A DNA stretch of 64,000 nt, from the NCBI GenBank assembly GCA_016711325.1, contig JADJTH010000001.1, positions 62,001 to 126,000 of the forward strand, read 5' to 3'. Under the pieces are notes generated by a model. That model ran no database searches, was not told where the DNA came from, and saw only the letters and a list, made by a program, of their open reading frames with translations. Positions 22,973 through 32,610 of this stretch are shown in pieces; positions within the stretch are counted from its first letter, which is position 1, and each line of letters starts with the position of its first letter. The DNA comes from Nigerium sp. Lineage in GTDB: Bacteria > Actinomycetota > Actinomycetes > Propionibacteriales > Propionibacteriaceae. The translations under genes and the position numbers were made by a program.

Positions 22973-23989
22973 ATGCGTGTTCTCGTCACCGGTGGCGCCG
23001 GCTACATCGGCTCGCACACCACCCTCGCCCTGCTGCAGGCCGGCCACGAGGTTCTCGTGGTGGACGACCTGTCGAACGCCAGCGAGGAGTCACTGCGCCG
23101 CGTCGCCGCGCTCGCCGGCCGCACGCCGGCGTTCATCCAGGCCAACGTGCGCGACGAGGCCGCCCTCGATGCCGCGTTCGAAGGCTTCACGCCCGACGCC
23201 GTCATCCACTTCGCGGGCTGGAAGGCCGTCGGCGAGTCGACCCAGATCCCGCTCACCTACTACCGCGAGAACCTCGGGTCCACATTCACCCTCCTCGAAG
23301 CCATGGCCAAGCACGACTGCCACCGCATCGTGTTCTCCAGCTCGGCCACCGTCTACGGTGAGATGAGCGAGCCCCCGTTCACCGAGGACGCCCCCACCGG
23401 GGCCACCAACCCGTACGGGCGCACCAAGCACATGATCGAGCAGATCCTCGCGGACGCCGTCGCCGCCGATCCCGGGCTGGCCGTCGGCGTCCTGCGCTAC
23501 TTCAACCCGATCGGGGCCCACTCCTCCGGCAGGATCGGCGAGGATCCGAAGGGAATCCCCAACAACCTGCTGCCGTTCGTCGCGCAGGTCGCCGCCGGAC
23601 GCCGCGACAAGCTGATGGTCTTCGGCGACGACTACCCGACGCCGGACGGCACGGGAACCCGCGACTACATCCACGTCGTCGATCTGGCCACGGGCCATCT
23701 CGCCGCGCTCGACAAGCTGGCGGACCGATCCGGCTACCACGTGTGGAACCTCGGCACGGGCCGGCCCACCTCGGTCCTCGAGATCGTGGGGGCCTTCGAG
23801 AAGGCGTCCGGGATCACCGTCCCCTACGAGATCGCCCCGCGCCGTGCCGGCGACGTGGCGTCCTCGTACGCGCATCCGGGCAAGGCGAACGCCGAGTTGG
23901 GCTGGTCGGCGACGCACACCATCGACGAGATGTGCGCCGACACGTTCCGCTGGCAGTCCGCCAATCCGAACGGCTACGCGGACGCCTGA
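22973..23989 (+). CDS. galE: UDP-glucose 4-epimerase
   Basis: 338 residues, the usual GalE length, from ATG 22973 with GAAAGGAAT upstream. It is an extended short-chain dehydrogenase: NAD-binding VLVTGGAGYIGSHT, catalytic FSSSATVYG (Ser/Thr) and YGRTKHMIEQIL (YxxxK). GalE-specific segments are LRYFNPIGAHSSGRIGEDP, NNLLPFVAQVAAGRR and GTGTRDYIHVVDLA. It interconverts UDP-glucose and UDP-galactose for cell-wall glycans or galactose use. It stands alone between divergent and convergent neighbours. Confidence 0.93.
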   Translation: MRVLVTGGAGYIGSHTTLALLQAGHEVLVVDDLSNASEESLRRVAALAGRTPAFIQANVRDEAALDAAFEGFTPDAVIHFAGWKAVGESTQIPLTYYRENLGSTFTLLEAMAKHDCHRIVFSSSATVYGEMSEPPFTEDAPTGATNPYGRTKHMIEQILADAVAADPGLAVGVLRYFNPIGAHSSGRIGEDPKGIPNNLLPFVAQVAAGRRDKLMVFGDDYPTPDGTGTRDYIHVVDLATGHLAALDKLADRSGYHVWNLGTGRPTSVLEIVGAFEKASGITVPYEIAPRRAGDVASSYAHPGKANAELGWSATHTIDEMCADTFRWQSANPNGYADA

Positions 23990-24017
23990 GCGACGACCAC
24001 GGTCTACCCCGCGTTGA

Positions 24018-25742
24018 TCAGTCGATGATCAATTCGGGGTAAACCGGCTGCCACATCGCATCGAAGACCTGCTGCACCGGGTCAGTGAGCGGCGCCGCCG
24101 CGACACCGTCCTCGGCGGCCGCCTGGGCCACCGCGATGGCGACGGTCGCCGAGACGCGGCGCAGGTCGTTGATCTGCGGCAGCAACGACTTGCCCGGACG
24201 CCCGATCCGCACCAGCGAGGCCACGGCCTGCGCGGCGGCCGCGATCATCCGGTCGGTGACCCGCGAGGCGCGGCACACGGCGACGCCCAGACCCAACCCG
24301 GGGAACACGAAGGCGTTGTTGGCCTGCGCGATGGTGTAGGTGACGCCGTCGTAGAGGACCGGCGGGAACGGCGATCCCGTCGCGATCAGCGCGCGTCCGT
24401 CCGTCCATTCCAGGAGGTGGGCCGGGGTCGCCTCGGCCAGCTTCGTCGGGTTGGACAGCGGCAGGATCAGCGGCTGATCCACGTGCGACGCCATGTCGCG
24501 GACGATCTCCTCGGTGAAGGACCCGGGCTGGGCGGACGTCCCGATCAGCACGGTCGGGCGCACGTTGGCGACGATGTCGGCCAGGCCGATCCGCGTGTCG
24601 TCCGTGCGCGACCAGGACGCCGACTCGCCCGCCGGGCGAGCGTAGGCCCGCTGAAAGTCACGGAAGCGCACATTGGGATCGTCGGTCACCAGACCGCGGC
24701 TGGACACGGCCCAGAACCGACGCCGCGCCTCCTCGCGGGTGAGCCCCTCGGCCACCATCAGGTCGACGAGCAGGTCCGCGACGCCCACGCCGGCGGTACC
24801 CGCGCCGTGGATGACGACGCGCTGGTCGCGCAGCCGCTCGCCCTTCGCCCGGACGCCCGCCAGGACGGCGGCGCCCACGACCGCCGCGGTGCCCTGGACG
24901 TCGTCGTTGAAGGTGCAGATCTCGTCGCGGTACCGACGCAGGATGCGATGGGCGTTGCCGGCACCGAAATCCTCCCAGTGCACCATCGCGTTCGGGAAGA
25001 CGTTCTGGATCGCCCGCACGACCTGATCGATGAACGCGTCGTAGCGCTCGCCGCGCACGCGCGCGGCACGGATGCCGAGGTACAGGTCGTCGTTGAGCAG
25101 CTTGAGGTTGTTGGTGCCCACGTCGAGGACGACCGGGATCATCCGGTCGGGGTCGACGCCGGCGGCCGCGGTGTAGATCGACTTCTTGCCGATGCAGATC
25201 TGGATGCCGCCCACGCCCTGGTCGCCGATGCCGAGGATGCCCTCGGAGTCGGTGACGACGAGCACATCGACGCCGTCCGGGCTCTTGCCGGTGGCGCGCA
25301 AGGACGCCTCGATGCGGTCGGGGGCGTCGATCGACAGGAACACGCCGTTGATCTGCTGGTACCACAGGCTGAATTCCTGGATCGCCTCGCCGATGGTCGG
25401 CGTGTAGACGATCGGCATGATCTCGTCGAGGTGCTCGCTCAGCAGCCGGTAGAACAACACGGTGTTGCGGTCGCGCAGACCCTGCAGGTAGGAGAACTTC
25501 TCCAGCGCCGATCCGGCGCGCACGAACCGCGTGTAGGCGCGATGCAACTGACCTTCCAGGGGCGTGACGCGCTCGGGGAGCAGCCCCTCGATGCCGAGCT
25601 TGACGCGCTCCTCGGGAGTGAACGCCGTGCCGCGGTTGAGCCGCGGCACGCGAAGGATGAAACTGCCGCGCGCGTTCACACGCACGCGCGAACCATGGTC
25701 ACCTGGTACGACGATGTAAGGGGCCTCAGACACGGGTGTCAC
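24018..25742 (-). CDS. NAD-dependent malic enzyme
   Basis: 574 residues, the long (SfcA/MaeA) class, from GTG 25742. It has the malic N-terminal domain (YTPTIGEAIQEFS, LVVTDSEGILGIGDQGVGG), the metal/malate site EDFGAGNAHRILRRY and FNDDVQGTAAV, and a Rossmann domain (VVIHGAGTAGVGVADLL). Later motifs are LPLSNPTKLAEATP and NNAFVFPGLGLGV. It decarboxylates L-malate to pyruvate. The family prefers NAD+, but cofactor choice is not proven by sequence. It is a single-gene unit. Confidence 0.93.
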   Translation of the reverse strand: MTPVSEAPYIVVPGDHGSRVRVNARGSFILRVPRLNRGTAFTPEERVKLGIEGLLPERVTPLEGQLHRAYTRFVRAGSALEKFSYLQGLRDRNTVLFYRLLSEHLDEIMPIVYTPTIGEAIQEFSLWYQQINGVFLSIDAPDRIEASLRATGKSPDGVDVLVVTDSEGILGIGDQGVGGIQICIGKKSIYTAAAGVDPDRMIPVVLDVGTNNLKLLNDDLYLGIRAARVRGERYDAFIDQVVRAIQNVFPNAMVHWEDFGAGNAHRILRRYRDEICTFNDDVQGTAAVVGAAVLAGVRAKGERLRDQRVVIHGAGTAGVGVADLLVDLMVAEGLTREEARRRFWAVSSRGLVTDDPNVRFRDFQRAYARPAGESASWSRTDDTRIGLADIVANVRPTVLIGTSAQPGSFTEEIVRDMASHVDQPLILPLSNPTKLAEATPAHLLEWTDGRALIATGSPFPPVLYDGVTYTIAQANNAFVFPGLGLGVAVCRASRVTDRMIAAAAQAVASLVRIGRPGKSLLPQINDLRRVSATVAIAVAQAAAEDGVAAAPLTDPVQQVFDAMWQPVYPELIID

Positions 25743-25809
25743 TGTAACGAAGCCGCCCCTCGTCCGGTTGCCGGCGGTGCGGCACGAGATGGACCGGCCG
25801 CGGCGGCCC

Positions 25810-26298
25810 TCAGCGTTCGACGACCGTCACCGACCAGCCTCCGGGGCGTCCGTCGATGTAGGGCATCACGCCGTGAAACTGGGCGACCGAATCGTCGAAC
25901 AGCATCGGCAGCCAATGGCGGTCGCCCTCCCACAGCGGCAGGTCGAGCAGCCGGTCGCGCGGCACCCAGTGCAGCGTGCCCTCCTCGTTGGCCGCGGGCG
26001 GCTCGCCGGTGAAGGCGTCCACCCGGAAGATGAAGCCGAACCAGTCCTCGCCGCCGGTGCCGAAGCCGGGCCAGCTGATCGTGCCGCGCAGGTGGACGTC
26101 GAGGGCGTCGATCCCGGCCTCCTCGTGGAGTTCGCGGACGATGCCCGCCACGATGTCCTCGCCGGGCTCCAGCTTGCCGCCCAGGCCGTTGAACTTGCCG
26201 AGATGCTGGTCGCCGTCGCGGAACGTGCGGTGCACCATGAGCACGTCGTCGCCGCGCGTGACGTAGGCGAGCGTGCCCAGGATGGGTGTGTACGGCAT
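25810..26298 (-). CDS. NUDIX hydrolase (MutT/8-oxo-dGTP diphosphatase-like)
   Basis: 162 residues from ATG 26298, whose first base is the last base of the upstream permease gene's TGA. The Nudix box is complete: GGKLEPGEDIVAGIVRELHEEAGI fits G-x5-E-x7-REUxEExGU. Flanking motifs LGKFNGLGGK and WFGFIFRVDAFTGEP resemble 8-oxo-dGTP or related pyrophosphatases. It is last in the tsaD-eamA-nudix run. Confidence 0.85.
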   Translation of the reverse strand: MPYTPILGTLAYVTRGDDVLMVHRTFRDGDQHLGKFNGLGGKLEPGEDIVAGIVRELHEEAGIDALDVHLRGTISWPGFGTGGEDWFGFIFRVDAFTGEPPAANEEGTLHWVPRDRLLDLPLWEGDRHWLPMLFDDSVAQFHGVMPYIDGRPGGWSVTVVER

Positions 26299-27257
26299 CA
26301 GCGTCCCTCCACCGACTCCGGTTCGGGCTCGTCCTCGGCCCGGACGGACGCCCGCCCCACCCCACGTCCCGCCTCCCGCTCGGCACGGCCGGGCACCTGC
26401 GCGACGAGGATGCCGCCCAGCATGAGGGCGGCGCCGATCATGCCCCGAGCCGTGAACCGCTCGCCGAGCAGCAGCGCCCCGCCGACCGCGCCCCACACGG
26501 CTTCGAGCGACATGATCATCGCCGCCACGGACGCCCTCGCGTGCCTCTGCCCGAGAATCTGCAGCGTGAAGCCGACGCCGGTCGACACGATGCCCGCGAA
26601 CAGCACGGCGCCCGCCGCCGGCAGCAGCCCGTTGAACGGCGCCGGCTCGACGACGAGAGCCACGGTCGCCGACGCGAGCGTCAGCACCGCGAACTGCGTC
26701 ACCGAGAGCCGGATCGGATCGACGTGCTTGGCGATACGCCCGACACCCAGAATGTGGAAGGTCCAAAAACCCGTGCCGATGAGGCACAGCAGGTCGCCCA
26801 TGCCGATGCCGGTTCCCGTCCAGGTCAGCAGGAACATCCCGGGCACGGCCAGCCCGATGCCCACCCAGGTGAGCGCACCGGTGCGATGGCCGAACAGGCG
26901 TCCGGCGATCGGCACCAGCACCATGTAGAGCCCGGTAACGAAGGCGGCGTTGCCCGCCGTCGTCTGCTCGACGCCCAACTGCTGCAGGCTCTGCCCGCCG
27001 AAGAACATGGCGCCGATGAACGCCCCCGGCCCGATCACGGCCTTCCACTCCTGCAGCTTCTGGTGCGGGCTGATCCCGGCCCGGGCGTCCAGGAGCCAGA
27101 TCAGTGGCAGCAACGTGAGCGCACCGAGCAGGCCGCGGGCGGCGTTGAACGACCAGGCGCCCAGATGCTCGGCGCCCATCCGCTGGGCCACGAACGCGAA
27201 ACCCCAGATGGCCGAGCACAGCACCAGCAGCAGGTAGGACCGGGTCGTCTTGCTCAC
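26298..27257 (-). CDS. EamA/RhaT-family transporter (DMT superfamily)
   Basis: 319 residues from GTG 27257, 7 bp after tsaD. It has ten hydrophobic helices in two five-helix EamA repeats (first: LLLVLCSAIWGFAFVAQRMGAEH; second: LLCLIGTGFWTFHILGVGRIA). The C-terminus is cytoplasmic, charged and Arg/Glu-rich. It is a predicted metabolite/drug exporter with unknown substrate. Confidence 0.85.
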   Translation of the reverse strand: MSKTTRSYLLLVLCSAIWGFAFVAQRMGAEHLGAWSFNAARGLLGALTLLPLIWLLDARAGISPHQKLQEWKAVIGPGAFIGAMFFGGQSLQQLGVEQTTAGNAAFVTGLYMVLVPIAGRLFGHRTGALTWVGIGLAVPGMFLLTWTGTGIGMGDLLCLIGTGFWTFHILGVGRIAKHVDPIRLSVTQFAVLTLASATVALVVEPAPFNGLLPAAGAVLFAGIVSTGVGFTLQILGQRHARASVAAMIMSLEAVWGAVGGALLLGERFTARGMIGAALMLGGILVAQVPGRAEREAGRGVGRASVRAEDEPEPESVEGR

Positions 27258-27264
27258 GGGCGAC

Positions 27265-28308
27265 TCATACCAGCACGGTCGACACCGGCAGGCCCGGATT
27301 CGCCCCGATGCCCAGCGAGCTGGGGCGGCGTCCACGGCGGACGACCTCGGCCCCCAGCGCCGCCATCATCGCGCCGTTGTCGGTGCACAGCGCCGGCCTC
27401 GGACGCCGCACCGTCACCCCCCGGGCTGCGGCCCGCTCGGCGAGCAGGCCGCGCAGCCGCGTGTTGGCGGCGACACCGCCGCCGAGCACGATCGTGTCGA
27501 GGCCGAAGTGATCGCACATGTCCATGGCCTTGGCGGTCAGCACGTCGGCGACCGCCTCCTGGAACGACGCCGCCACGTCCGCCTCGGGAACCGGACGCCC
27601 GGCGCGCCGCTCGGTCTCGACCCAGCGCGACACGGCGGTCTTCAGGCCCGAGAACGAGAAGTCGAACCGGTGCTTGGCGAGGTCGCGCTGCCCGGTCAGG
27701 CCGCGCGGGAACGCGATCGCCCGAGGGTCGCCGCCGACGGCGGCGCCGTCGATGACCGGCCCGCCCGGGTAGCCCATGCCGAGCAGGCGGGCCACCTTGT
27801 CGTAGGCCTCGCCCGCCGCGTCGTCGATGGTCGAGCCGACCTCGGTGATCTGCGCGGTGATGTCGTCGACGACCAGCAGCGACGTGTGCCCGCCCGACAC
27901 CAGCAGGGCACCGAAGCGTCCGGGCAGGGCGCCGTGATCGAGCATGTCGACCGCAACGTGCCCGACGAGATGGTTGAGGCCGTACAGCGGCTTGTCCAGC
28001 GCCACGGCGAGCGCCTTCGCGGCCGCCAGGCCGACCACGAGCGCGCCCATGAGACCCGGCCCGGCGGTGACGCAGACCCCGTCGATCTCGCGGAGATCGA
28101 CGTCGGCGGCCGCGCACGCCCGGCGCAGGGTCGGGACCATCGCCTGCAGGTGCGCCCGCGAGGCCACCTCGGGCACGACACCGCCGAACCGGACGTGCAG
28201 GTCGACCGAGCTCGCCACCTCGTTGGCGAGCAATTCGTGCCCGCGCACGAGCGCGACCCCTGTCTCGTCGCAGCTCGACTCGATGCCGATCACCAGCGGC
28301 TCGCTCAT
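27265..28308 (-). CDS. tsaD: tRNA N6-threonylcarbamoyladenosine synthase subunit TsaD
   Basis: 347 residues. Kae1/TsaD hallmarks: [15 protein letters not shown], metal-binding HLQAMVPTL and HxxxH in [27 protein letters not shown], the phosphate loop [19 protein letters not shown], and [13 protein letters not shown]. It transfers threonylcarbamoyl to A37 of ANN-decoding tRNAs with TsaB and TsaE. Its ATG overlaps the rimI stop (ATGA). Intact. Confidence 0.97.
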   Translation of the reverse strand: MSEPLVIGIESSCDETGVALVRGHELLANEVASSVDLHVRFGGVVPEVASRAHLQAMVPTLRRACAAADVDLREIDGVCVTAGPGLMGALVVGLAAAKALAVALDKPLYGLNHLVGHVAVDMLDHGALPGRFGALLVSGGHTSLLVVDDITAQITEVGSTIDDAAGEAYDKVARLLGMGYPGGPVIDGAAVGGDPRAIAFPRGLTGQRDLAKHRFDFSFSGLKTAVSRWVETERRAGRPVPEADVAASFQEAVADVLTAKAMDMCDHFGLDTIVLGGGVAANTRLRGLLAERAAARGVTVRRPRPALCTDNGAMMAALGAEVVRRGRRPSSLGIGANPGLPVSTVLV

Positions 28309-28748
28309 GCTGCCCCCTCCCGGTTCAGTGCCATCACCAGAGCGTCGCGCCCGGTGCCGTAGTAGTCCTGGCGCCGCGCCAGCGTCACGAAGCCCGACCG
28401 CTCGTACAGCGCCAGCGCGGCGGCGTTGCCGTCCTCGACCTCCAGCATCACCTGATCCGCACCCGCGGCGTCCGCCCAGGCGAGCCCGGCGTCCAGCAGG
28501 CGGCGGCCGATCCCTTCGCCGCGCCGGCCGGGCGCGACGATGATCCGGTTGAGGTCGGCGGCGCCCGCGACGCATCGCCAGGTCGCGACGCCGGCCAGGC
28601 TCGCGTCGTCGCGCGCGACCAGCACGCGCCCGTGGGGGCTGGTCAGGTCTTCGGCCCAGGCGAGTTCGCTCCAGCGGCCGTGGTCGAAGCAGGCTTCGAG
28701 CGCCATGATGCCGCTGAGATCGCTCGCGTCCGCGGTGGCGATGATCAT
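28305..28748 (-). CDS. rimI: Ribosomal-protein-alanine N-acetyltransferase RimI-like
   Basis: 147-residue GNAT protein. Acetyl-CoA-binding motif A is [21 protein letters not shown] (family Q/RxxGxG/A), and a later helix is [19 protein letters not shown]. Position between tsaB and tsaD is diagnostic for RimI, which acetylates the N-terminus of ribosomal protein S18. Starts and stops overlap both neighbours by 4 bp. Confidence 0.88.
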   Translation of the reverse strand: MIIATADASDLSGIMALEACFDHGRWSELAWAEDLTSPHGRVLVARDDASLAGVATWRCVAGAADLNRIIVAPGRRGEGIGRRLLDAGLAWADAAGADQVMLEVEDGNAAALALYERSGFVTLARRQDYYGTGRDALVMALNREGAA

Positions 28749-29385
28749 CGGGTCCTCCGCAGCGAGACGCGCGGCGCGGGCAGGGTCGACTTGATCGTCG
28801 TCGCCACCGTCGCGTCCGGGCGTCGCAGGTACAGGGCTCCAGGCCGGCGTCGGGCACAGCGGCGGCCAGCCATCCGGCGTCCAGCGTCCCGGGACCGGCG
28901 GCCTCGCCGACCAGGGACGCCCCTGGTCCGGCCAGCGGGAGCGCCGGCACCTCGGAGGGTGCGCTCACGTGCGGGCCCTCGACACGGCGTCCGGACGCCT
29001 CGTAGCGCGCCCAGTACACCTCCTTGCGGCGGGCGTCGCTGACGACGACGAACGCGTCCGGGGCGCCCGCGTCCGCCCAGGCCGCGGCCACGGCGTCCAG
29101 CGAGCAGACGCCCCGCACGGGCACGCCGAGCACCTCGGCGAGCGTCGTCGCGGTCACCACGCCCACGCGCAGGCCGGTGAACGGCCCCGGGCCGACGCCC
29201 GCGACGATGGCGCCGACCTCGGCGAGCCCGATGCCCGCCTGCGTCAGCACCCGGGTCACCAGCGGCATGAGTTCCTCGGCGTGGGCCCGCGAGTCGTCGA
29301 CGCGGCCCGAGGCAACGATGCGGCCGTCCACCGCGATGCCCACGGCCACCCCGGCCGACGTATCGAGTGCCAGAACGACGCTCAC
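28745..29385 (-). pseudogene. tsaB: tRNA threonylcarbamoylation protein TsaB, apparent one-base deletion
   Basis: GTG 29385 overlaps the tsaE stop. [29 protein letters not shown] and [21 protein letters not shown] are the TsaB actin-like motifs. Frame is lost near residue 180. Adding one G to GGG 28834-28836 (CCC on the coding strand) restores [19 protein letters not shown] and a stop overlapping rimI, giving 213 residues. TsaB is essential in most bacteria and the rest of its operon is intact, so I treat this as a sequencing error. Confidence 0.8.
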
Positions 29386-30356
29386 GCGTCCCCCTTCGCG
29401 GCCGTAGCGAGCGCGTCGTGGCTCCAGCGCGCCCCGATCGGGGTGAGAAACACCCAGCGCGTCTCGTCGTCGGGGTCGATGCCCCGGCGGATGTCGATCT
29501 CGAGCCGGTCGGACGCCAACGCCTCGGCGACACCCGCGCCCCACTCGACGAAGGTGACGGACGCCGCGACGGAATCGTCCAGCCCGAGGTCGTCGAGTTC
29601 GGCAGCCCCGCCCAGGCGGTAGGCGTCCGCGTGGACCAGCGCGGGCCGCTCGTCGCGCGACGGATGGACGCGCGCCAGCACGAAGGTCGGCGAGATGACC
29701 GGGCCGGCGACGCCCAACCCCGCCCCGACCCCCTGGGCCAGGGTGGTCTTGCCCGACCCGAGATCGCCGGAGGCGATGATCAAGTCACCCGCGCGCAGCA
29801 GGGGCGCGAGCCTGAGGCCGAGCCCGCGCATCGCGTCGGCGTCCGGCACCTCCACGGCAACGGGCAGCAGGCGGGCCATCACGACGCAGTTACCCTCGAC
29901 GCCTTGCGCCTCGAAGCCGTGACGACGCCACCACGCCTGCAGGCTCGGGAACTCCTGCCGGGCGAGCAGTTGCACGCGCTCCTCCCCCGGACCGCCAGGT
30001 CCTCCAGCACGACGTCGACCGTGAACGACGCGACACCCAGCCTGCGGTGCTCTGGCAGCACGCAGACCCGGCCCAGGCGCAGCGCGCCACGCTGCCGGGC
30101 GACCATGACCACTCCGACGGGCCGGTCGTCGATGAGCGTGAGGTAGCCGAGACCGTTGTCCAGGCGGGCCTCGATCGAGCGGACGTCGTCCCTTGAGTGC
30201 ATCCGGTCGCTCCCCGGCGACCGGCCGCGCCAGGAACGCGCGATGCACCATGTCGAGGATGGCCGGCGCGTCGGCGGGTACCGCGAGACGCACCGTGAGT
30301 TCGCGCCCGTCGGGCAGGGTGGCCGCAGCGCGCTCGGGCGCGGCATCAGACGTCAT
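29382..30356 (-). pseudogene. tsaE: GNAT acetyltransferase fused to TsaE ATPase, two frame breaks in the GNAT part
   Basis: The last ~165 codons encode TsaE: Walker [43 protein letters not shown] and FVEWGAGV. TsaE is the ATPase of the TsaBDE complex. Read alone it would start at ATG 29879. Upstream in the same frame, with no stop, is a GNAT domain: start ATG 30356, RLAVPADAPAILDMV, acetyl-CoA motif VCVLPEHRRLGVASF, and C-terminal WWRRHGFEAQGVEGNCVVMARL. Its middle is in another frame and is restored by removing one base at CCC 30190-30192 and adding one at CCCCC 29984-29988. The corrected product is ~324 residues. Confidence 0.7.
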
Positions 30357-30417
30357 GGCGGCCTTCCTGGCACGGTGGTGGGTTGGGCACAAACTGCGCC
30401 ATTCTAACGCCGCCGGC

Positions 30418-30765
30418 TCAGCCCTCGCAGACCACCATCGCCACCGCCACGCCGGCATCGTGGCTGATCGACACGTGCAGCCGGGTCACGCCGACCTCGT
30501 CGGCCCGCTCGGCCACGGTGCCGGACACCACCAAAGAGGGGCGTCCGGTCTCGTCCCGCAGCACTTCGCAGTCGCTCCAGCGCAGCCCGGCCGGGGCTCC
30601 GAGCGCCTTCGCGAGCGCCTCCTTGGCCGCGAATCGTCCGGCAAGGGTCTGGTCGCTGCCGGAGTGCTCCGACAGCGTGAAGACGCGGTCCATGAAGCCC
30701 GGGCGCGCGCAGGCGTCCTTGATGCGGTCGATCGAGCACACGTCCACCCCGATGCCGAGGATCAT
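30418..30765 (-). CDS. acpS: Holo-[acyl-carrier-protein] synthase
   Basis: 115 residues, typical for AcpS. Catalytic motifs IGVDVCSIDRI (Mg-binding Asp) and RFAAKEALAKALG (Glu/Lys) are present, with LHVSISHDAGVAVAMVV at the end. It transfers 4'-phosphopantetheine from CoA to acyl carrier proteins. Its ATG directly abuts the glmS stop (TAG 30766-30768), so they are co-transcribed. Confidence 0.95.
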   Translation of the reverse strand: MILGIGVDVCSIDRIKDACARPGFMDRVFTLSEHSGSDQTLAGRFAAKEALAKALGAPAGLRWSDCEVLRDETGRPSLVVSGTVAERADEVGVTRLHVSISHDAGVAVAMVVCEG

Positions 30766-32610
30766 CTACTCGACCGTCACCGACTTGGCCAGGTTGCGCG
30801 GCTGATCGACATCGTGGCCGAGAACCGTCGCAACCTCGCAGGCGAAGATCTGCAGCGGCACGGCCGCCAGCAACGGCTGCAGCAGCGTCGAGGCGTGGGG
30901 CAGCTCGATGCGCACGTCGGCGTACGGCGCCACCTCGTCGTCGCCTTCCTCAACCAGGACGACCGTGTAGGCACCACGGGCCCGGACCTCCTGGATATTG
31001 GAGATCACCTTGTCGTGCAGCTGGTCGCGGCCCCGCGGCGGGACGACCACGAAGACCGGTATGCCCTCGTCGACCAGGGCGATCGGCCCGTGCTTGAGCT
31101 CGCCGGCGGGGAATCCCTCGGCGTGCAGGTAGGCGATCTCCTTGAGTTTGAGCGCTCCCTCGAGGGCGATCGGGTAGCCGACGTGACGGCCGAGGAACAG
31201 GAAGGACGGACGGTCGGCGAGCTCGCGCGCCAGCGCCACCACCTCGTCGGTGCGATCGAGCACCTGCTGGATCTTGGCGGGCATCGACTCCAGCTCGGCC
31301 ATCACGGCGGCGATCTCGTCGCCGTACTTGGTGCCGCGCACCTGCGCGAGGTAGAGGCCGAGCAGGTAGCAGGCCGCCACCTGCGTCAAAAAGCCTTTGG
31401 TGGACGCCACGCCGATCTCGGGGCCGGCGTGGGTGTAGAGGACGGCGTCCGACTCGCGCGGGATCGTGGAGCCGTTGGTGTTGCAGATCGCGATCACTTT
31501 CGCGCCCTGCTCGCGGGCGTGCCGGACGGCCATCAGCGTGTCGGCGGTCTCGCCGGACTGCGAGATGGTCACCACCAGCGTGTGCGGCGTGATGATCGGG
31601 TCGCGATAGCGGAACTCGGAGGCGATCTCGACCTCGCAAGGCACCCGCGTCCAGTGCTCGATGGCGTACTTGGCGACCAGCCCCGCGTAGAAGGCGGTGC
31701 CACAGGCGACGATGACGATCTTGTCGATGGTGCGCAATTCGGACTCCGAGATACGGATCTCGTCCAACGTCAGCCTGCGGTCGGCGTCGAAGCGGCCCAG
31801 CAGGGTCTCGGCGACGGCCCGGGGCTGCTCGTAGATCTCCTTGCGCATGAACCAGTCGTAGCCGCCCTTCTCTGCCGCCGACAGATCCCAGTCGACGTGG
31901 TAGGGCTTGCCGTGAGCCTCGCCTCCGTCGAAGTCGGTCACGCGGTAGCGGTCGGCGGCGACCTCGACGATCACGTCCTGGCCCATCTCGATGGCGTCGC
32001 GGGTGTGCTCGATAAACGCGGAGACATCGGACGCGACGAACATCTCGCCCACGCCGACGCCCACCACCAGCGGGCTGTTGCGGCGGGCGGCGACCAGCGT
32101 GTCGGGCGTCTGGACGTCGATGGCGACGAGCGTGAAGGTACCCTCCAGGCGGCCGGCCACGGCCCGCATCGCGTCCGCCAGCGACAAGCCCTCGTCGACC
32201 GCGCGCCCCACCAGTTGGGCCGCGACCTCGGAGTCCGTCTCGGAACGGAACCGGACGCCGCCGGTCTCGAGTTCGGCGCGCAGCGAGGCAAAGTTCTCGA
32301 TGATGCCGTTGTGGATCAGCGCCACCCGTCCACTCGCCGACAGGTGCGGGTGTGCGTTGGTGTCCGTCGGGGCGCCGTGGGTCGCCCAGCGGGTGTGCCC
32401 GATTCCGAGGTGAGAGGCCGGAAGCGGCGAGGCTTCGAGCTCGGCTTCGAGGTTGGCCAGCTTGCCCGCCTTCTTCGCCGACACGAGCGCGTCTTCGCTC
32501 ACCAGGGCGATGCCCGCGGAGTCGTAGCCTCGGTACTCCATACGGCGCAACGCGTCCACGAGGACCTTCTGGGCGCCCTGCGGACCTACATACCCGATAA
32601 TTCCACACAT
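30766..32610 (-). CDS. glmS: Glutamine-fructose-6-phosphate aminotransferase
   Basis: 614 residues from ATG 32610, so that Cys2 becomes the N-terminal nucleophile of the glutaminase domain (MCGIIGYVG). Glutaminase motifs include HTRWATHGAPTDTNAHPH. Two SIS domains follow (ACGTAFYAGLVAKYAIE, TISQSGETADTLMA, FLFLGRHVGYPIALEGALKLKE). The C-terminus RNLAKSVTVE is canonical. It makes glucosamine-6-phosphate, first step to UDP-GlcNAc; glmM lies 8 kb away. No glmS ribozyme is seen upstream. The start codon overlaps, on the opposite strand, the annotated start of coaA. Confidence 0.97.
   Translation of the reverse strand: MCGIIGYVGPQGAQKVLVDALRRMEYRGYDSAGIALVSEDALVSAKKAGKLANLEAELEASPLPASHLGIGHTRWATHGAPTDTNAHPHLSASGRVALIHNGIIENFASLRAELETGGVRFRSETDSEVAAQLVGRAVDEGLSLADAMRAVAGRLEGTFTLVAIDVQTPDTLVAARRNSPLVVGVGVGEMFVASDVSAFIEHTRDAIEMGQDVIVEVAADRYRVTDFDGGEAHGKPYHVDWDLSAAEKGGYDWFMRKEIYEQPRAVAETLLGRFDADRRLTLDEIRISESELRTIDKIVIVACGTAFYAGLVAKYAIEHWTRVPCEVEIASEFRYRDPIITPHTLVVTISQSGETADTLMAVRHAREQGAKVIAICNTNGSTIPRESDAVLYTHAGPEIGVASTKGFLTQVAACYLLGLYLAQVRGTKYGDEIAAVMAELESMPAKIQQVLDRTDEVVALARELADRPSFLFLGRHVGYPIALEGALKLKEIAYLHAEGFPAGELKHGPIALVDEGIPVFVVVPPRGRDQLHDKVISNIQEVRARGAYTVVLVEEGDDEVAPYADVRIELPHASTLLQPLLAAVPLQIFACEVATVLGHDVDQPRNLAKSVTVE

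Noticed and set aside
30766..32610. glmS ribozyme or riboswitch upstream of glmS
   Set aside because: The start codon lies directly against coaA, leaving no leader sequence to hold one.
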